Made by a program: the position numbers and the translations under genes. This document shows positions 33,918 through 42,983 of a stretch of DNA of 64,000 nt, one piece after another. The stretch comes from Acidianus ambivalens (lineage in GTDB: Archaea > Thermoproteota > Thermoprotei_A > Sulfolobales > Sulfolobaceae), in the NCBI RefSeq assembly GCF_009729015.1, contig NZ_CP045482.1, positions 2,166,001 to 2,230,000 of the forward strand, read 5' to 3'. Under the pieces are notes generated by a model that saw only the letters and a program-made list of their open reading frames with translations, did not search any database and was not told the DNA's origin. Position 1 is the stretch's first letter; each line of letters opens with the position of its first letter.

Positions 33918-34471
33918 GAGAGACTTTAATATTAGCTTTTTTAGTAGTTCTAGGTTACGTAATAGGATTATTAACTAGCATATACTTCCCTTCCATTTTT
34001 ATCTATTTAATCCAAGTAAATTATTTAGTCTTTAAAGGCGATTATATTTCGCTTTTAACTTCGATATTTGTTACAAATAGCCTACTTGATGCAGGATTTA
34101 ATACTATAGCTCTTCTAGTAATCTATTCCTTATTTGGTTCTAAGGCTGGCAAAATGGAGTATATAGTATTCTTTTTCTCTGGACTTTTAGGAAATATCTT
34201 TAGTCTCTTCCTATTTCCTCCAAATACTGCTTCTGCAGGAGCCTCTGGAGGAATATTTGGAATACTCTCCTTTTATATAATTTATGATATGCTAAAAGAT
34301 AGAAAATTCGATTTATATGAGTTTCTTATATTAGTAATAGTTTTTGTTCTAAGTGATATATTACCTAATGTGGATTACTTTGCACATATAGGAGGAATCT
34401 TAGGAGGAGTAATATTAGCTTTTATTGCCAGTTGGCTTAAAAGAGATGGAGAAGGAAGATACACATTATGA
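33914..34471 (+). CDS. Rhomboid-family intramembrane serine protease
   Basis: 185 residues from the ATG at 33914, overlapping the M50 stop by 4 nt; upstream in-frame starts would lie inside the M50 gene and add no family sequence. Six TM helices. The catalytic dyad is Ser111 in SAGASGGIFG and His158 in YFAHIGG. It cleaves membrane proteins within TM helices. Its stop overlaps the ATG of a 52-residue membrane peptide gene, again in an ATGA arrangement. Confidence 0.88.
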
Positions 34472-34626
34472 ATTTAATAGAAGAAATTTTAATGATAATT
34501 GGAACTATTATGCTGCCTTATGGGTTATACGATATAGCTAAAGGTGAGGGAGACAAGCAAGTGAAAATTCTCCTTATAGCAATTTCGCTAACATTATTTA
34601 TTGTAGAATTCCTATTAGTAAGGTAA
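34468..34626 (+). CDS. 52-residue two-TM peptide in the intramembrane-protease operon
   Basis: ATG at 34468 overlaps the rhomboid stop (ATGA), and its TAA shares one nucleotide with the AK6 ATG at 34626. The peptide has two hydrophobic helices (about 3-20 and 32-50) separated by a charged DIAKGEGDKQ loop. Precise coupling on both sides makes it a genuine gene. It could be a subunit or a substrate-like modulator of the neighbouring proteases, which is inference. Confidence 0.7.
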   Translation: MNLIEEILMIIGTIMLPYGLYDIAKGEGDKQVKILLIAISLTLFIVEFLLVR

Positions 34627-35192
34627 TGACGAGAATAGTAATATCTGGGACTCCAGGAGTAGGAAAAACTGCTGTAAGTAAATTACTTTCATCAAAATTT
34701 TCTTTGGAGTATTTTCACGTCTCATCCTTTATTATTCAAAACAAACTTTACGAGTCTTATGATCCCTTACGCAATACTTATAATATTGATGATGAAAAAG
34801 TTGCGAAGGTTATTAATTCTTATTTAAGTAGCAAAAAAGATGTAGTAATTGAAACTATTTATCCATCACTTATAGATTATGCAGACAAAGTAATAATCTT
34901 AAGAAAATACCCCCTTGTACTTTATGAGGAATTAAAAAGAAGAGGATGGAATGAGATAAAAGTAGCAGAAAACGTAGAGGCTGAAATATTAGGTGTAATT
35001 CTCCAAGAAGCAATTGATTGGTTTAAAGATAAAAGACCTTGCCAGATAAATACTACTAATAGAACTGCGGAAGAAGTTGTAAATAGAATAATGAATGACT
35101 CATGCGAGGAAATAGATTGGTTATCGGATGAAAAAGTTCAAGATCTTCTTTTCACTTTAGATAAGGTTATTAGTCTTACAGAGAATAAATAA
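34626..35192 (+). CDS. AK6/Fap7-type adenylate kinase-ATPase
   Basis: 188 residues. P-loop SGTPGVGKT (7-15); ETIYPSLIDYADKVIILR, LYEELKRRGWNE and VEAEILGVILQEA match the AK6/Fap7/hCINAP family. In eukaryotes and archaea it helps the final steps of small ribosomal subunit maturation, binding uS11, and also shows adenylate kinase activity. A C-terminal ~30-residue extension (SCEEIDWLSDEKVQDL) exceeds the usual length. Coupled to the upstream membrane peptide gene by a 1-nt overlap and followed 4 nt later by the Mrp ATPase. Confidence 0.85.
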   Translation: MTRIVISGTPGVGKTAVSKLLSSKFSLEYFHVSSFIIQNKLYESYDPLRNTYNIDDEKVAKVINSYLSSKKDVVIETIYPSLIDYADKVIILRKYPLVLYEELKRRGWNEIKVAENVEAEILGVILQEAIDWFKDKRPCQINTTNRTAEEVVNRIMNDSCEEIDWLSDEKVQDLLFTLDKVISLTENK

Positions 35193-35195
35193 TGG

Positions 35196-36077
35196 ATGAG
35201 TTCAAATCCTTTCAGATTACAGCAACCTCAAAGGCAACCTAGAGATCTAAGAAAAGTTCAACCCCAAATTCAAGGTGCTGATTTAAAAATTCAGATGAGA
35301 ATGAAAAATGTAAAATATAAGATTGCAGTATTAAGCGGAAAAGGAGGAGTAGGGAAATCCTTCGTATCGTCAAATTTATCAATGGCCTTAGCTGCTGCAG
35401 GAAAGAAAGTAGGAATAGTAGATGTAGATTTTCATGGTCCATCTGTTCCTAAGATGTTAGGTGTTAGAGGGCAAGTTTTAACTGCAGATGATGAAGGAAT
35501 AATTCCAGTTAATGGACCTTTTGGCATTAAAGTAGTTTCAATAGATTTTCTATTACCTAAAGACGATACGCCAGTAGTTTGGAGGGGTGCTATAAAGCAC
35601 ACTGCTATAAAGCAGTTTCTAGGAGATGTAAAGTGGGGTGAGTTAGATTATTTAATTATAGATATGCCTCCTGGAACTGGAGACGAGGCGTTATCTGTAG
35701 CTCAATTAGTTCCAAATTTAACTGGATTCATTATAGTCACCATACCTTCAGAAGTATCAACTCTTGCAGTAAGTAAATCAGTAAATTTTGCAAAGACAGT
35801 TAATGCAAAAATTTTAGGTGTAATAGAGAACATGAGTTACTTTATATGTCCTGCTGATAATAAACCGTACTATATTTTCGGTGAAGGAAAAGGAAAGAAG
35901 ATGGCTGAAGATATGGGAGTAGAATTATTAGGTCAAGTTCCATTAGATCCTAAAATTGCCGAGGCTAACGATTTAGGAGAGCCGTTTTTCTTAAAATATC
36001 CTGACTCTCCTGCGTCTAAAGAATTCCTCTCCATAGCTGATAAAGTAATGAAAATTGTAGAGTCAAATACTAAATAA
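35196..36077 (+). CDS. Mrp/NBP35-type P-loop ATPase (iron-sulfur carrier family)
   Basis: 293 residues. A Gln/Pro/Arg-rich N-terminal ~35 residues is followed by the deviant Walker A SGKGGVGKS (47-55), DVDFHGPSVPKMLG, DYLIIDMPPGTGDEAL and IENMSYF. Family members (ApbC/Ind1) assemble and transfer [4Fe-4S] clusters as dimers. The usual CxxC cluster motif after IENMSYF reads C-P-A-D here, so the second Cys is missing. It ends in a 15-nt convergent overlap with the 36063 gene. Confidence 0.9.
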   Translation: MSSNPFRLQQPQRQPRDLRKVQPQIQGADLKIQMRMKNVKYKIAVLSGKGGVGKSFVSSNLSMALAAAGKKVGIVDVDFHGPSVPKMLGVRGQVLTADDEGIIPVNGPFGIKVVSIDFLLPKDDTPVVWRGAIKHTAIKQFLGDVKWGELDYLIIDMPPGTGDEALSVAQLVPNLTGFIIVTIPSEVSTLAVSKSVNFAKTVNAKILGVIENMSYFICPADNKPYYIFGEGKGKKMAEDMGVELLGQVPLDPKIAEANDLGEPFFLKYPDSPASKEFLSIADKVMKIVESNTK

Positions 36078-36269
36078 AAACTTTTTCCTCTCATAGTTAG
36101 GAATTTTTTTGACTTTTCCTTCTCTAACCATTTTAGCTAAAACTTCCCTAAACTGTAATGGCGTAAAATCTATATTTTCTTGAATTAATTCATTTCTTAT
36201 TTCTTCTGAGGTTTTTGCTCCATTTTTTAATATCTCGAGGATTTTTTCCTCTAGTTTGGTATTATCCAT
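36063..36269 (-). CDS. Small winged-helix-like protein
   Basis: 68 residues. Helix-turn-helix pattern (EEKILEILKNGAKTSEEIRNEL, then FTPLQFREVLAKMVREGKVKKI) with a basic C-terminal wing. Likely DNA-binding regulator or adaptor. ATG at 36269 with promoter-like AT DNA; the 3' end overlaps the Mrp gene by 15 nt. Confidence 0.6.
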   Translation of the reverse strand: MDNTKLEEKILEILKNGAKTSEEIRNELIQENIDFTPLQFREVLAKMVREGKVKKIPNYERKKFLFSI

Positions 36270-36366
36270 GAGATAATATTGGATATACTTTTATAAAAAA
36301 TTAGGTGTGATATTACATAAAACTTTAAAAAGAATAAAAACTTAAAGTTATAATGGTGAAACTTAA

Positions 36367-36714
36367 ATGAGTATCGAAATTAGCGAAAAAAGTATCATAT
36401 TGAGAAGATTTCTAATGGTAGCTTACGGTTTATCTGAGGCAGATGTAGATGCATTCATGAAAATTGTTAACAGTAAAGAAGGAAAAGATGTAGATGCAAT
36501 ATCGTCAGAGCTAGGCATTAGTAAAAGCAGAGCAAGTTTAATACTTAAGAAACTTGCTGATGCAGGATTAATAGAAAAGCAAAAAAGCAATGGTAGTAAA
36601 GGCGGAAGGCCAAAGTATATGTATTTTGTTAACAAGAACGAGGTAATAGAAAAACTTGTTAAAAGAGCAGAAGACGTGTGTAAAGATTTAAGTGAAATTA
36701 TAAGAGGCTTATGA
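36367..36714 (+). CDS. Lrs14-like regulator, AbfR1-like
   Basis: 115 residues. Winged helix (about 20-90: YGLSEADVDAFMKIV, ISKSRASLILKKLADAGLI, wing GGRPKYMYFV) and a C-terminal dimerising helix. Length and neighbourhood (TrpRS and CdvB1 close by) recall Saci_0446/AbfR1 of S. acidocaldarius, a biofilm and motility regulator reported to be phosphorylated on a wing tyrosine. Here Tyr84 sits in the wing. That orthology is from memory. The 3' end overlaps the convergent LysE gene by 17 nt. Confidence 0.7.
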   Translation: MSIEISEKSIILRRFLMVAYGLSEADVDAFMKIVNSKEGKDVDAISSELGISKSRASLILKKLADAGLIEKQKSNGSKGGRPKYMYFVNKNEVIEKLVKRAEDVCKDLSEIIRGL

Positions 36715-37252
36715 CACCTTCGTAAATCATGTATAATCCAAAAGCTAGAAGAATTATAAACGAGAAAATTTTCACATATTTTGCATATTTGTTTCCTAAT
36801 CTATTTATGAAAGTAGTAAATGCGAAGATCCATATTATTATTCCTCCAAAGAATGGCAATATAATTGAAATTCCGAATTCATTTATCATAAATAAGCCTA
36901 CTGTAATCCACCAACTTATTTGGTAAGGATTAGTAATTCCCATAATTAGCCCCGTAAAGTAATTTCCCTTTTTACTTCTATTACTTACCTTAGCCTTTAA
37001 TGTTGCATATGATAAGAATATCATTAGTCCTCCACCTATAAAATAAAACACGACAAGAAGATTTTCAGGAATGAATTTTCTTACCTCAAAGGTTATCAAA
37101 AAGAAAATAAAGTCGGCAGTCATGGCTCCAAATCCTACACTACTGCCATGTAATTTGGATCTTAAGGATTCATTAGCCATTATTGCATTAATTGGGCCAG
37201 GAGGGGCTGCCATTGATAAACCTAATAAAACTCCTAGAAGGTAGGAAAACAC
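36698..37252 (-). CDS. LysE-family exporter
   Basis: 184 residues from a GTG at 37252. A TATA box TTTATATA at about 37275-37282, 25 nt upstream, fits a leaderless start there and argues against the in-frame TTG at 37294. Six TM helices; family motif SMAAPPGPINAIMANESL near the N-terminus. LysE/RhtB proteins export amino acids by cation exchange; the substrate is unknown. Convergent with the AbfR1-like gene. Confidence 0.8.
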   Translation of the reverse strand: MFSYLLGVLLGLSMAAPPGPINAIMANESLRSKLHGSSVGFGAMTADFIFFLITFEVRKFIPENLLVVFYFIGGGLMIFLSYATLKAKVSNRSKKGNYFTGLIMGITNPYQISWWITVGLFMINEFGISIILPFFGGIIIWIFAFTTFINRLGNKYAKYVKIFSFIILLAFGLYMIYEGVISLL

Positions 37253-37367
37253 ATGAAATGATAAAACTTTCTCTATATAAATTTTTGCCTTCAATTCTTT
37301 CAGAGTTCTATCAGAATATTCTTAGATTCTGGAAAAAATTTAAAAACGATAATGGAAACGGAAGCAT

Positions 37368-37805
37368 ATGCAAGAGGAGGAATTAAAAGAGAAGATTAAA
37401 AAGATGTATGAAGATGGGAAAACCATAAGAGAAATAGCTAAAGAATTAAATATGAGTTACAGTAAAGTAAGAAAAATTCTAATCTTAGAAGGCGTTCAAT
37501 TTAGAGGTAAACTAAAGCAAGAGTTAGTTAATAAAGTTATAGAGCTCGCAAAACAAGGTTATAGTGCAAATAGAATCAGTAAAGAAATGAGACTCAATTC
37601 TAATACTGTCTTAAGGATTCTTAGAAAGAATAATCTAGTAAAGACTAAGAGAAAATTATCAAAGGAAGACATAGAGAAAATTAAATTAATGTATGAAAGC
37701 GGAAGTTCAATTTATAAAATTGCGAAAGAACTAAAAATATCTACAAATTTAGTGGTATATCATTTAAAGAAATTAAATATTTATAAACCTCAAACCTATT
37801 CATGA
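37368..37805 (+). CDS. Protein with three tandem helix-turn-helix units
   Basis: 145 residues built of three similar ~45-residue HTH units: IKKMYEDGKTIREIAKELNM, VIELAKQGYSANRISKEMRL and IKLMYESGSSIYKIAKELKI. Each is followed by a recognition-type helix (SYSKVRKIL, NSNTVLRIL, STNLVVYHL). Units resemble the HTH of resolvases and of Hin-type recombinases, but no catalytic domain is present. It probably reads a long or repeated DNA site as a regulator or domesticated element. 10-nt convergent overlap with TrpRS. Confidence 0.7.
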   Translation: MQEEELKEKIKKMYEDGKTIREIAKELNMSYSKVRKILILEGVQFRGKLKQELVNKVIELAKQGYSANRISKEMRLNSNTVLRILRKNNLVKTKRKLSKEDIEKIKLMYESGSSIYKIAKELKISTNLVVYHLKKLNIYKPQTYS

Positions 37806-38938
37806 ATCTTATTCCACATTTCCTTAGCTAATTTTCCTTCATATTTAAACGTATTCACTAATTCCTTAGCTTCTTCCCTCTTAGCTCTATGTTCTTCTAA
37901 GAATTTATTCAGCTTATCAATAAGAATTTGCTTAAGTTCTCCAGTAAGCATTTTACCGCTACGATAATCTTCTTCTATTTTCTTTATCTTATTATCATCC
38001 TCTTCAAAGAACATATATAACCATTGAAATGACACATCTATTTCAGGATTTCCTCCATATTTTCTGTGAAGCTCTACAGTTGGCTGACCACCAGAGAATG
38101 CGTATTTCATGATCTTTCTTTCTACAGTTTTTGGATCATCAGTTAAGTAAATTGCGCTTTCTGGAATGGAAGAACTCATTTTACCCTCCGGTCCTGTTAA
38201 TGGAGGAAGGAATTTACTATGAATTTGTGCTGCTTTATAATATCCAAGGCTTTCTGCAATATCCCTCTGTAATCTCCAATAAGGATCTTGATCTATTCCT
38301 GCAGGGATTAGACATCTCTTTTTCTCAAACATTGTTGGAGCTATTTGCAATGCAGGATAGAATATTATTCCTATATTTGATGAATTTTCTAGACCAAAAG
38401 TTGCTTTGACTTCGGAGAAAGTTAACTTTTTAGCTATTTTTGTTGCCAAAGGATACATATTTCTGATGTACTCAGTATCTTGGAAAATGAAAGTTCTGTC
38501 TGGATCAAAACCTACAGCTATTATATCCAGGATATTATCATAAGCAAATTGTCTAGTTTGCTCTAAGGTAAGTTCTGGATTTCTCATGAACTTTTCATCA
38601 TCTGTTATCTCTATATAAAGATTGACCTTAAATTTCTCTTGTAACCACTTGGTAAAAATAAAAGGTATTAGATGACCAATGTGCATACCGAGAGAAGGAG
38701 CTCTACCAGTATAAAGGAAGAACCCTTTACCTTCTTCATAGTCTTTTAGAACTAAATCAAGATCTCTATGAGAAAAGAACACGTCTCTCCTTAACATTAC
38801 ATGTAAGTCTCCGGTAATTTTCTTTATTCTTTCCTTTAATTCTGGCGTTATTTTCTGGGTTCCAAACTGTACAATAAGTTTGTCATAATCGACCTTTCCT
38901 TTTACTTCCCAAGGAGTTACGGAAAAGTTAGAAGACAC
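37796..38938 (-). CDS. trpS: Tryptophanyl-tRNA synthetase
   Basis: 380 residues from a GTG at 38938. Class Ic synthetase of the archaeal/eukaryotic type: HIGH-equivalent GRAPSLGMHIGHL near residue 78-90, KMSSS near 253, and a C-terminal helical anticodon-binding region. Attaches Trp to tRNA-Trp. Upstream of it on the same strand, with a gap of 30 nt, is the CdvB1-like gene. Confidence 0.95.
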   Translation of the reverse strand: MSSNFSVTPWEVKGKVDYDKLIVQFGTQKITPELKERIKKITGDLHVMLRRDVFFSHRDLDLVLKDYEEGKGFFLYTGRAPSLGMHIGHLIPFIFTKWLQEKFKVNLYIEITDDEKFMRNPELTLEQTRQFAYDNILDIIAVGFDPDRTFIFQDTEYIRNMYPLATKIAKKLTFSEVKATFGLENSSNIGIIFYPALQIAPTMFEKKRCLIPAGIDQDPYWRLQRDIAESLGYYKAAQIHSKFLPPLTGPEGKMSSSIPESAIYLTDDPKTVERKIMKYAFSGGQPTVELHRKYGGNPEIDVSFQWLYMFFEEDDNKIKKIEEDYRSGKMLTGELKQILIDKLNKFLEEHRAKREEAKELVNTFKYEGKLAKEMWNKIHE

Positions 38939-38968
38939 GAAAAAATGTAAAAATATTAAAAAATAAGC

Positions 38969-39619
<651 letters not shown>

Positions 39620-39693
39620 CTAATTATTCTCGGTTAATACTATATAAAGGAGAGAACTCGGTCTTATTAACTTAAAAATCAAAATGACAAATA

Positions 39694-39951
39694 ATGATGT
39701 CATCTGCTGAAGACCCAGACGTGGATATACTTAATAAAAACGGTTTAGTTAATGTATATGTAGACCTTAGAGGAAAGGAAATAAACACTAAAAGGTTACT
39801 AGTAAGAGCTGACAATTCTCATGTATATATTTATGATCCGGATTCTAATTCTATAGTGAAAATTATATATGTAAATGATTTAATAGACCCTTCCACTCTT
39901 TCAGTCTCAGAGAAAAATGGAATAATTAATATTTCACTTAAGAAGACATAA
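39694..39951 (+). CDS. Small Hsp20/alpha-crystallin-like protein
   Basis: 85 residues. The order of strands, VNVYVDLRGKEINTKRLLV, HVYIYDP and a closing VSEKNGIINISLKK, matches the core of an alpha-crystallin domain (NGxLxIxLPK type). No N- or C-terminal extensions with the IxI assembly motif are present, so it is a minimal, perhaps monomeric, version. It sits 5 nt before the AlaX gene on the same strand. Confidence 0.5.
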   Translation: MMSSAEDPDVDILNKNGLVNVYVDLRGKEINTKRLLVRADNSHVYIYDPDSNSIVKIIYVNDLIDPSTLSVSEKNGIINISLKKT

Positions 39952-39956
39952 ATAAT

Positions 39957-40664
39957 GTGGCAACAGAAGAACTTTATCTAAAAGATTCTTATATAAAAGA
40001 ATTTGAGGCAAAAGTTACTAAGGTTAATGGAAATGAGGTAATATTGGATAAAACAGCTTTTTATCCAGGCGGAGGAGGTTTAGAAAATGATGTAGGAAAG
40101 CTAATAAAAAATAACGGTGAAGTACTCAACGTAAAAGAAGTGAAAAGACAAGGAGATGATATAGTTCACATAATAGAAGGAGGAGAATTAAGGGAGGGGG
40201 ATAACGTTAAAGGAGTAATAGACTGGGATAGAAGGTATAAAATGATGAGATTACATACCGCATCTCACGTTATGGCTGCAGTAGCGTACTCTCAATTTAA
40301 CGCGTTAATTACTGGAGGGCATATTTCTCCAGAGTACGCAAAGGATGATTTTAATTTAGAGAATAAGGATTTAATCCCTCAAATAGTCGAGAAGGCTAAC
40401 GAGATTCTTTCAAAAGGCATAGAAGTTAAAGTATATTTCTTACCTAGAGAAGAAGCTTTAAAAATTCCTGGAATAGTAAAGCTCGCTGAAAGAAATCCTC
40501 CTAGTATACCTATTTGGAGAATAGTAGAAATACCCGGAATAGATATACAAGCTGACGGAGGTCCTCACGTTAAAAACACTTCAGAAGTAGGAAAGATACG
40601 CATTATAAAAATAGAGAATAGAGGTAAAAATAGGAAAAGAGTTTACTATACCGTGGAAAGTTAA
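39957..40664 (+). CDS. AlaX-type trans-editing alanyl-tRNA hydrolase
   Basis: 235 residues from a GTG at 39957. An N-terminal beta-barrel (1-85) with FYPGGGGLENDVG is followed by the editing domain with zinc ligands in LHTASHVMAAV (HxxxH) and a third/fourth ligand region in QADGGPHVKNTSEVG, where the usual Cys is Asp-preceded Ala/Gly. It deacylates Ser- or Gly-mischarged tRNA-Ala. Co-directional with the Hsp20-like gene; 4-nt overlap with the convergent GtrA gene. Confidence 0.88.
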   Translation: MATEELYLKDSYIKEFEAKVTKVNGNEVILDKTAFYPGGGGLENDVGKLIKNNGEVLNVKEVKRQGDDIVHIIEGGELREGDNVKGVIDWDRRYKMMRLHTASHVMAAVAYSQFNALITGGHISPEYAKDDFNLENKDLIPQIVEKANEILSKGIEVKVYFLPREEALKIPGIVKLAERNPPSIPIWRIVEIPGIDIQADGGPHVKNTSEVGKIRIIKIENRGKNRKRVYYTVES

Positions 40665-41092
40665 GCCCAAACGTATTTTAAGCTAGTTATGAACCTTACG
40701 GCAAAGCCTGAAACAATTCCTATAAAGTTAATTACTGCAAGGAACAATGACTGCGCCTTTATGTAAGAGAAGAATAGAAAGAGCAGAATTTCAGATATAT
40801 TTGAAAAATGAAGAAACGCTACCAGCAATAGAATAACTGTAATGTATTGCACTATTCCACCACTAAAAGACGATACATGAAATTTAAGTAATCTCTTAAT
40901 AAAACTTCCCACTCTTCTATCCTTAAAAGTCCAAATGTCATTTAGTACAAAATTAAATATTATTGAAAGCTCGATAGCTAACCCTAAGGAAAAGAAAATA
41001 GGCATACTGTGTGCGCTAAGAAGGAAAACTCCTTCATTAACTAAAGTTCCTAAGCCTCCAACTATCATGAACTTTAATAATCTTAGATCCAC
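40661..41092 (-). CDS. GtrA-family four-TM protein
   Basis: 143 residues from a GTG at 41092. Family features are FMIVGGLGTLVNEGVFLL at the start, NFVLNDIWTFKDR between TM2 and TM3, and a final FRAVRF-like end (GFAVRFITSLKYVW). GtrA proteins move polyprenyl-linked sugars across the membrane in surface glycan synthesis. Short convergent overlap with AlaX. Confidence 0.85.
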   Translation of the reverse strand: MDLRLLKFMIVGGLGTLVNEGVFLLSAHSMPIFFSLGLAIELSIIFNFVLNDIWTFKDRRVGSFIKRLLKFHVSSFSGGIVQYITVILLLVAFLHFSNISEILLFLFFSYIKAQSLFLAVINFIGIVSGFAVRFITSLKYVWA

Positions 41093-41163
41093 GACTTATA
41101 CTTCTCTATTAAAATATTATAAATCTTATCCCATTAAATTGTGTACTTTCTAAACTGGTGGCA

Positions 41164-42132
41164 TTAAATTGATGAATTAGATAAAAATTCATCAATTTCA
41201 TTAACTAGCTCTTGATAATCTTTTCTCAAAGAAATTCTACCATAAAATTCATTTAAGCCTACAAAGTTAGAGCAATCCCTAATTAAGAATCCCTTACTCC
41301 TAAGATATGAGTTAATGAATCTAACATTAATTGGAAATCTTACTAGAACATAGGGCGCAAATGATTTATATATTGTAACTCTTTTTCTCTCCTCTCTAAT
41401 TCTAAAGTTTTCCAAGAGGGAGGTCACAAGATCTCTACTTTTTCTAAAGAAATCCTTAATTTCCTTAGGATTTGCGTTGGATAATACATAATAAGCAATA
41501 GAATTAATCCTCCAAGGAGGAGAATTCTTTTCGAGTTCTTTACTTCTTTTTCCTATAGTAAATCCAATCCTTAAGCCAGGGATTGACAGTGATTTGGTAA
41601 AAGTTGAAACTATTAGAAGATTATCATAGTCCTTTACAAATTTCTTAGCGGAATCTACAAGACTTATGTCTGCGAAAGATTCGTCAACTACTAAATCCTT
41701 TCCTTCTTCTAGGAATTCCTCAATTTCCTTAAGGTCTATTTTTGCACCAGTAGGATTATTAGGATTACTTATTATGACTTTATTGCCTTGTAGGCGGTAA
41801 ATAAAATAATTTTCTCTTTCTTCCGCAAAATAAATATAGCTCCTTTTATATTCAACATAATTAGGCTCTGGGACAACCCTAGGTTCTAGTAAATTTATAA
41901 CCTCACTAGCCCCGTTAAATACTCCTATATATTCTTCATCAACGTCATAAATCTCAGCAATATTTTCTCTCAGTTTCTCGTAGTTGTCAGGATAATAAAG
42001 ATAAACTTTTTCCTTTATTGCTTCATTAATCAACTCTTCAATAAAATCAGGGTAAATAGGATTGAGATTAACGCTGAAATCCCTTAACTTTTCTGGCCTT
42101 CCGTTTATCCACCTAACTCCTCCGTGTTTCAT
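41164..42132 (-). CDS. CobD-like PLP aminotransferase-fold enzyme (threonine-phosphate decarboxylase / HisC-like)
   Basis: 322 residues, fold type I PLP enzyme. The HGG motif at residues 3-5, NPNNPTG (123-129), DESFAD and the PLP lysine Lys180 in STFTKSLSIPGLRIG are visible. The N-terminal HGG is typical of CobD, which makes aminopropanol phosphate for the cobalamin nucleotide loop; HisC is the main alternative. Coupled by a 1-nt overlap (TAATG) to the upstream HTH_10 regulator. A 13-bp hairpin covers its last codons. Confidence 0.75.
   Translation of the reverse strand: MKHGGVRWINGRPEKLRDFSVNLNPIYPDFIEELINEAIKEKVYLYYPDNYEKLRENIAEIYDVDEEYIGVFNGASEVINLLEPRVVPEPNYVEYKRSYIYFAEERENYFIYRLQGNKVIISNPNNPTGAKIDLKEIEEFLEEGKDLVVDESFADISLVDSAKKFVKDYDNLLIVSTFTKSLSIPGLRIGFTIGKRSKELEKNSPPWRINSIAYYVLSNANPKEIKDFFRKSRDLVTSLLENFRIREERKRVTIYKSFAPYVLVRFPINVRFINSYLRSKGFLIRDCSNFVGLNEFYGRISLRKDYQELVNEIDEFLSNSSI
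41166..41198. repeat. 13-bp perfect inverted repeat at the 3' end of the CobD-like gene
   Basis: Arms at 41166-41178 (AAATTGATGAATT) and 41186-41198 are exact reverse complements with a 7-nt loop. It lies within the last eleven codons and stop of the CobD-like gene. It could stabilise or terminate the transcript; in AT-rich coding DNA coincidence is possible. Confidence 0.4.
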
Positions 42133-42710
42133 TAACTCCTCTCCCTAAAAAACGTTTCAATAACGTTTCTCTCGGCTCTTCTTAAAATTTCTGATAGATT
42201 TGAAACACTCATATTTAGCTTTTCCGCTAATTCCTTAATTCTGATCTTCTTAGGATAATCAAAATAACCAGCCTCAAAAGCTATCTTTAAAATTTGTTCT
42301 TGCCTTGCAGTTAATACATCCTCTGATTTTACCTTAATTACCTTAACAACCTTGACTTCTATATGATGCTCGACAAAATCCCTCAACATTTTCTTTAATT
42401 CAGTATAATCTGAAAGAATTACTGTCCAATATATTCCGTCGTTAGTAGCAGTACCATTCATTATAATATAGTTAGACAATATGCGTTCTATTGGTTCATT
42501 AACTATTATAGTTCCTAGGTATTTGAATTTGGAAACTCTAGAAAGGTTCCACTTAAGCTTTTTTGCATCCTCTTCTTTTCCTTTAAATTCTATTAAAAGC
42601 CTTGCTCCATTAGTGGAAGGTTTTATATCCAATACTGACAATGAATTTCTAGAATAGTCAATCCCCTTAGACCAGTCCTCGTGATTTACCTTAAAACTTA
42701 CGTATAGCAT
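42132..42710 (-). CDS. HTH_10 (bacterio-opsin activator type) regulator
   Basis: 192 residues. An N-terminal beta-rich sensor-like domain (1-125) precedes a C-terminal HTH_10 domain: LTARQEQILKIAFEAGYFDY, then IRIKELAEKLNMSVSNLSEI. The family includes haloarchaeal Bat-type activators. Translational coupling with the CobD-like gene suggests control of that gene or of cobalamin-related functions; the ligand is unknown. Confidence 0.85.
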   Translation of the reverse strand: MLYVSFKVNHEDWSKGIDYSRNSLSVLDIKPSTNGARLLIEFKGKEEDAKKLKWNLSRVSKFKYLGTIIVNEPIERILSNYIIMNGTATNDGIYWTVILSDYTELKKMLRDFVEHHIEVKVVKVIKVKSEDVLTARQEQILKIAFEAGYFDYPKKIRIKELAEKLNMSVSNLSEILRRAERNVIETFFRERS

Positions 42711-42774
42711 CTCGAAAATCTTCGGGGTAAAAGAAATAAGTTTTTCTGGAAAATGATAAGTTAAAGTCAGAAAG

Positions 42775-42783
42775 TTTTAAATA
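42775..42783 (+). promoter_or_regulatory. TATA box of the tRNA-Glu gene
   Basis: TTTTAAATA at 24-32 nt upstream of the first tRNA base, preceded by a purine-rich GAAAG element as expected of an archaeal BRE/TATA promoter. No protein gene uses this position on the plus strand. Confidence 0.6.
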
Positions 42784-42806
42784 TTTCAGCTTACTAATTA
42801 TATCTC

Positions 42807-42881
42807 GCTCCGGTAGTATAGCCCGGTCAAGTATGCAGGCCTCTCAAGCCTGTGGCCCGGGTTCAAATCCCGGCCGGAGCA
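42807..42881 (+). tRNA. tRNA-Glu(CTC)
   Basis: Acceptor stem GCTCCGG pairs with CCGGAGC and a discriminator A at 42881. The anticodon stem CAGGC/GCCTG encloses loop CTCTCAA, with anticodon CTC (decodes GAG). The T arm is CCGGG-TTCAAAT-CCCGG. No intron is present and CCA is not encoded. All bases of the cloverleaf arms checked by eye. Downstream DNA is AT-rich; no duplicated 3' tRNA end, which would mark an integrated element, was seen in the window. Confidence 0.95.
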
Positions 42882-42983
42882 CTGTATATAAATTATTATT
42901 GTAAGTTGCATATTATTTTAAAATATTAATAAAAATCTTATTTTTATTGTTGATAATCTATTATCTTGGCAAATTTTACTTAG

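Noticed and set aside
37253..37294. TTG start 14 codons upstream in the LysE-family gene
   Set aside because: A TATA box at about 37275-37282 lies inside that extension, at the right distance for a leaderless GTG at 37252.
42807..42881. tRNA-Glu as an attachment site of an integrated virus or plasmid
   Set aside because: No second copy of the tRNA 3' end and no integrase gene within the window, although the downstream region is gene-poor.
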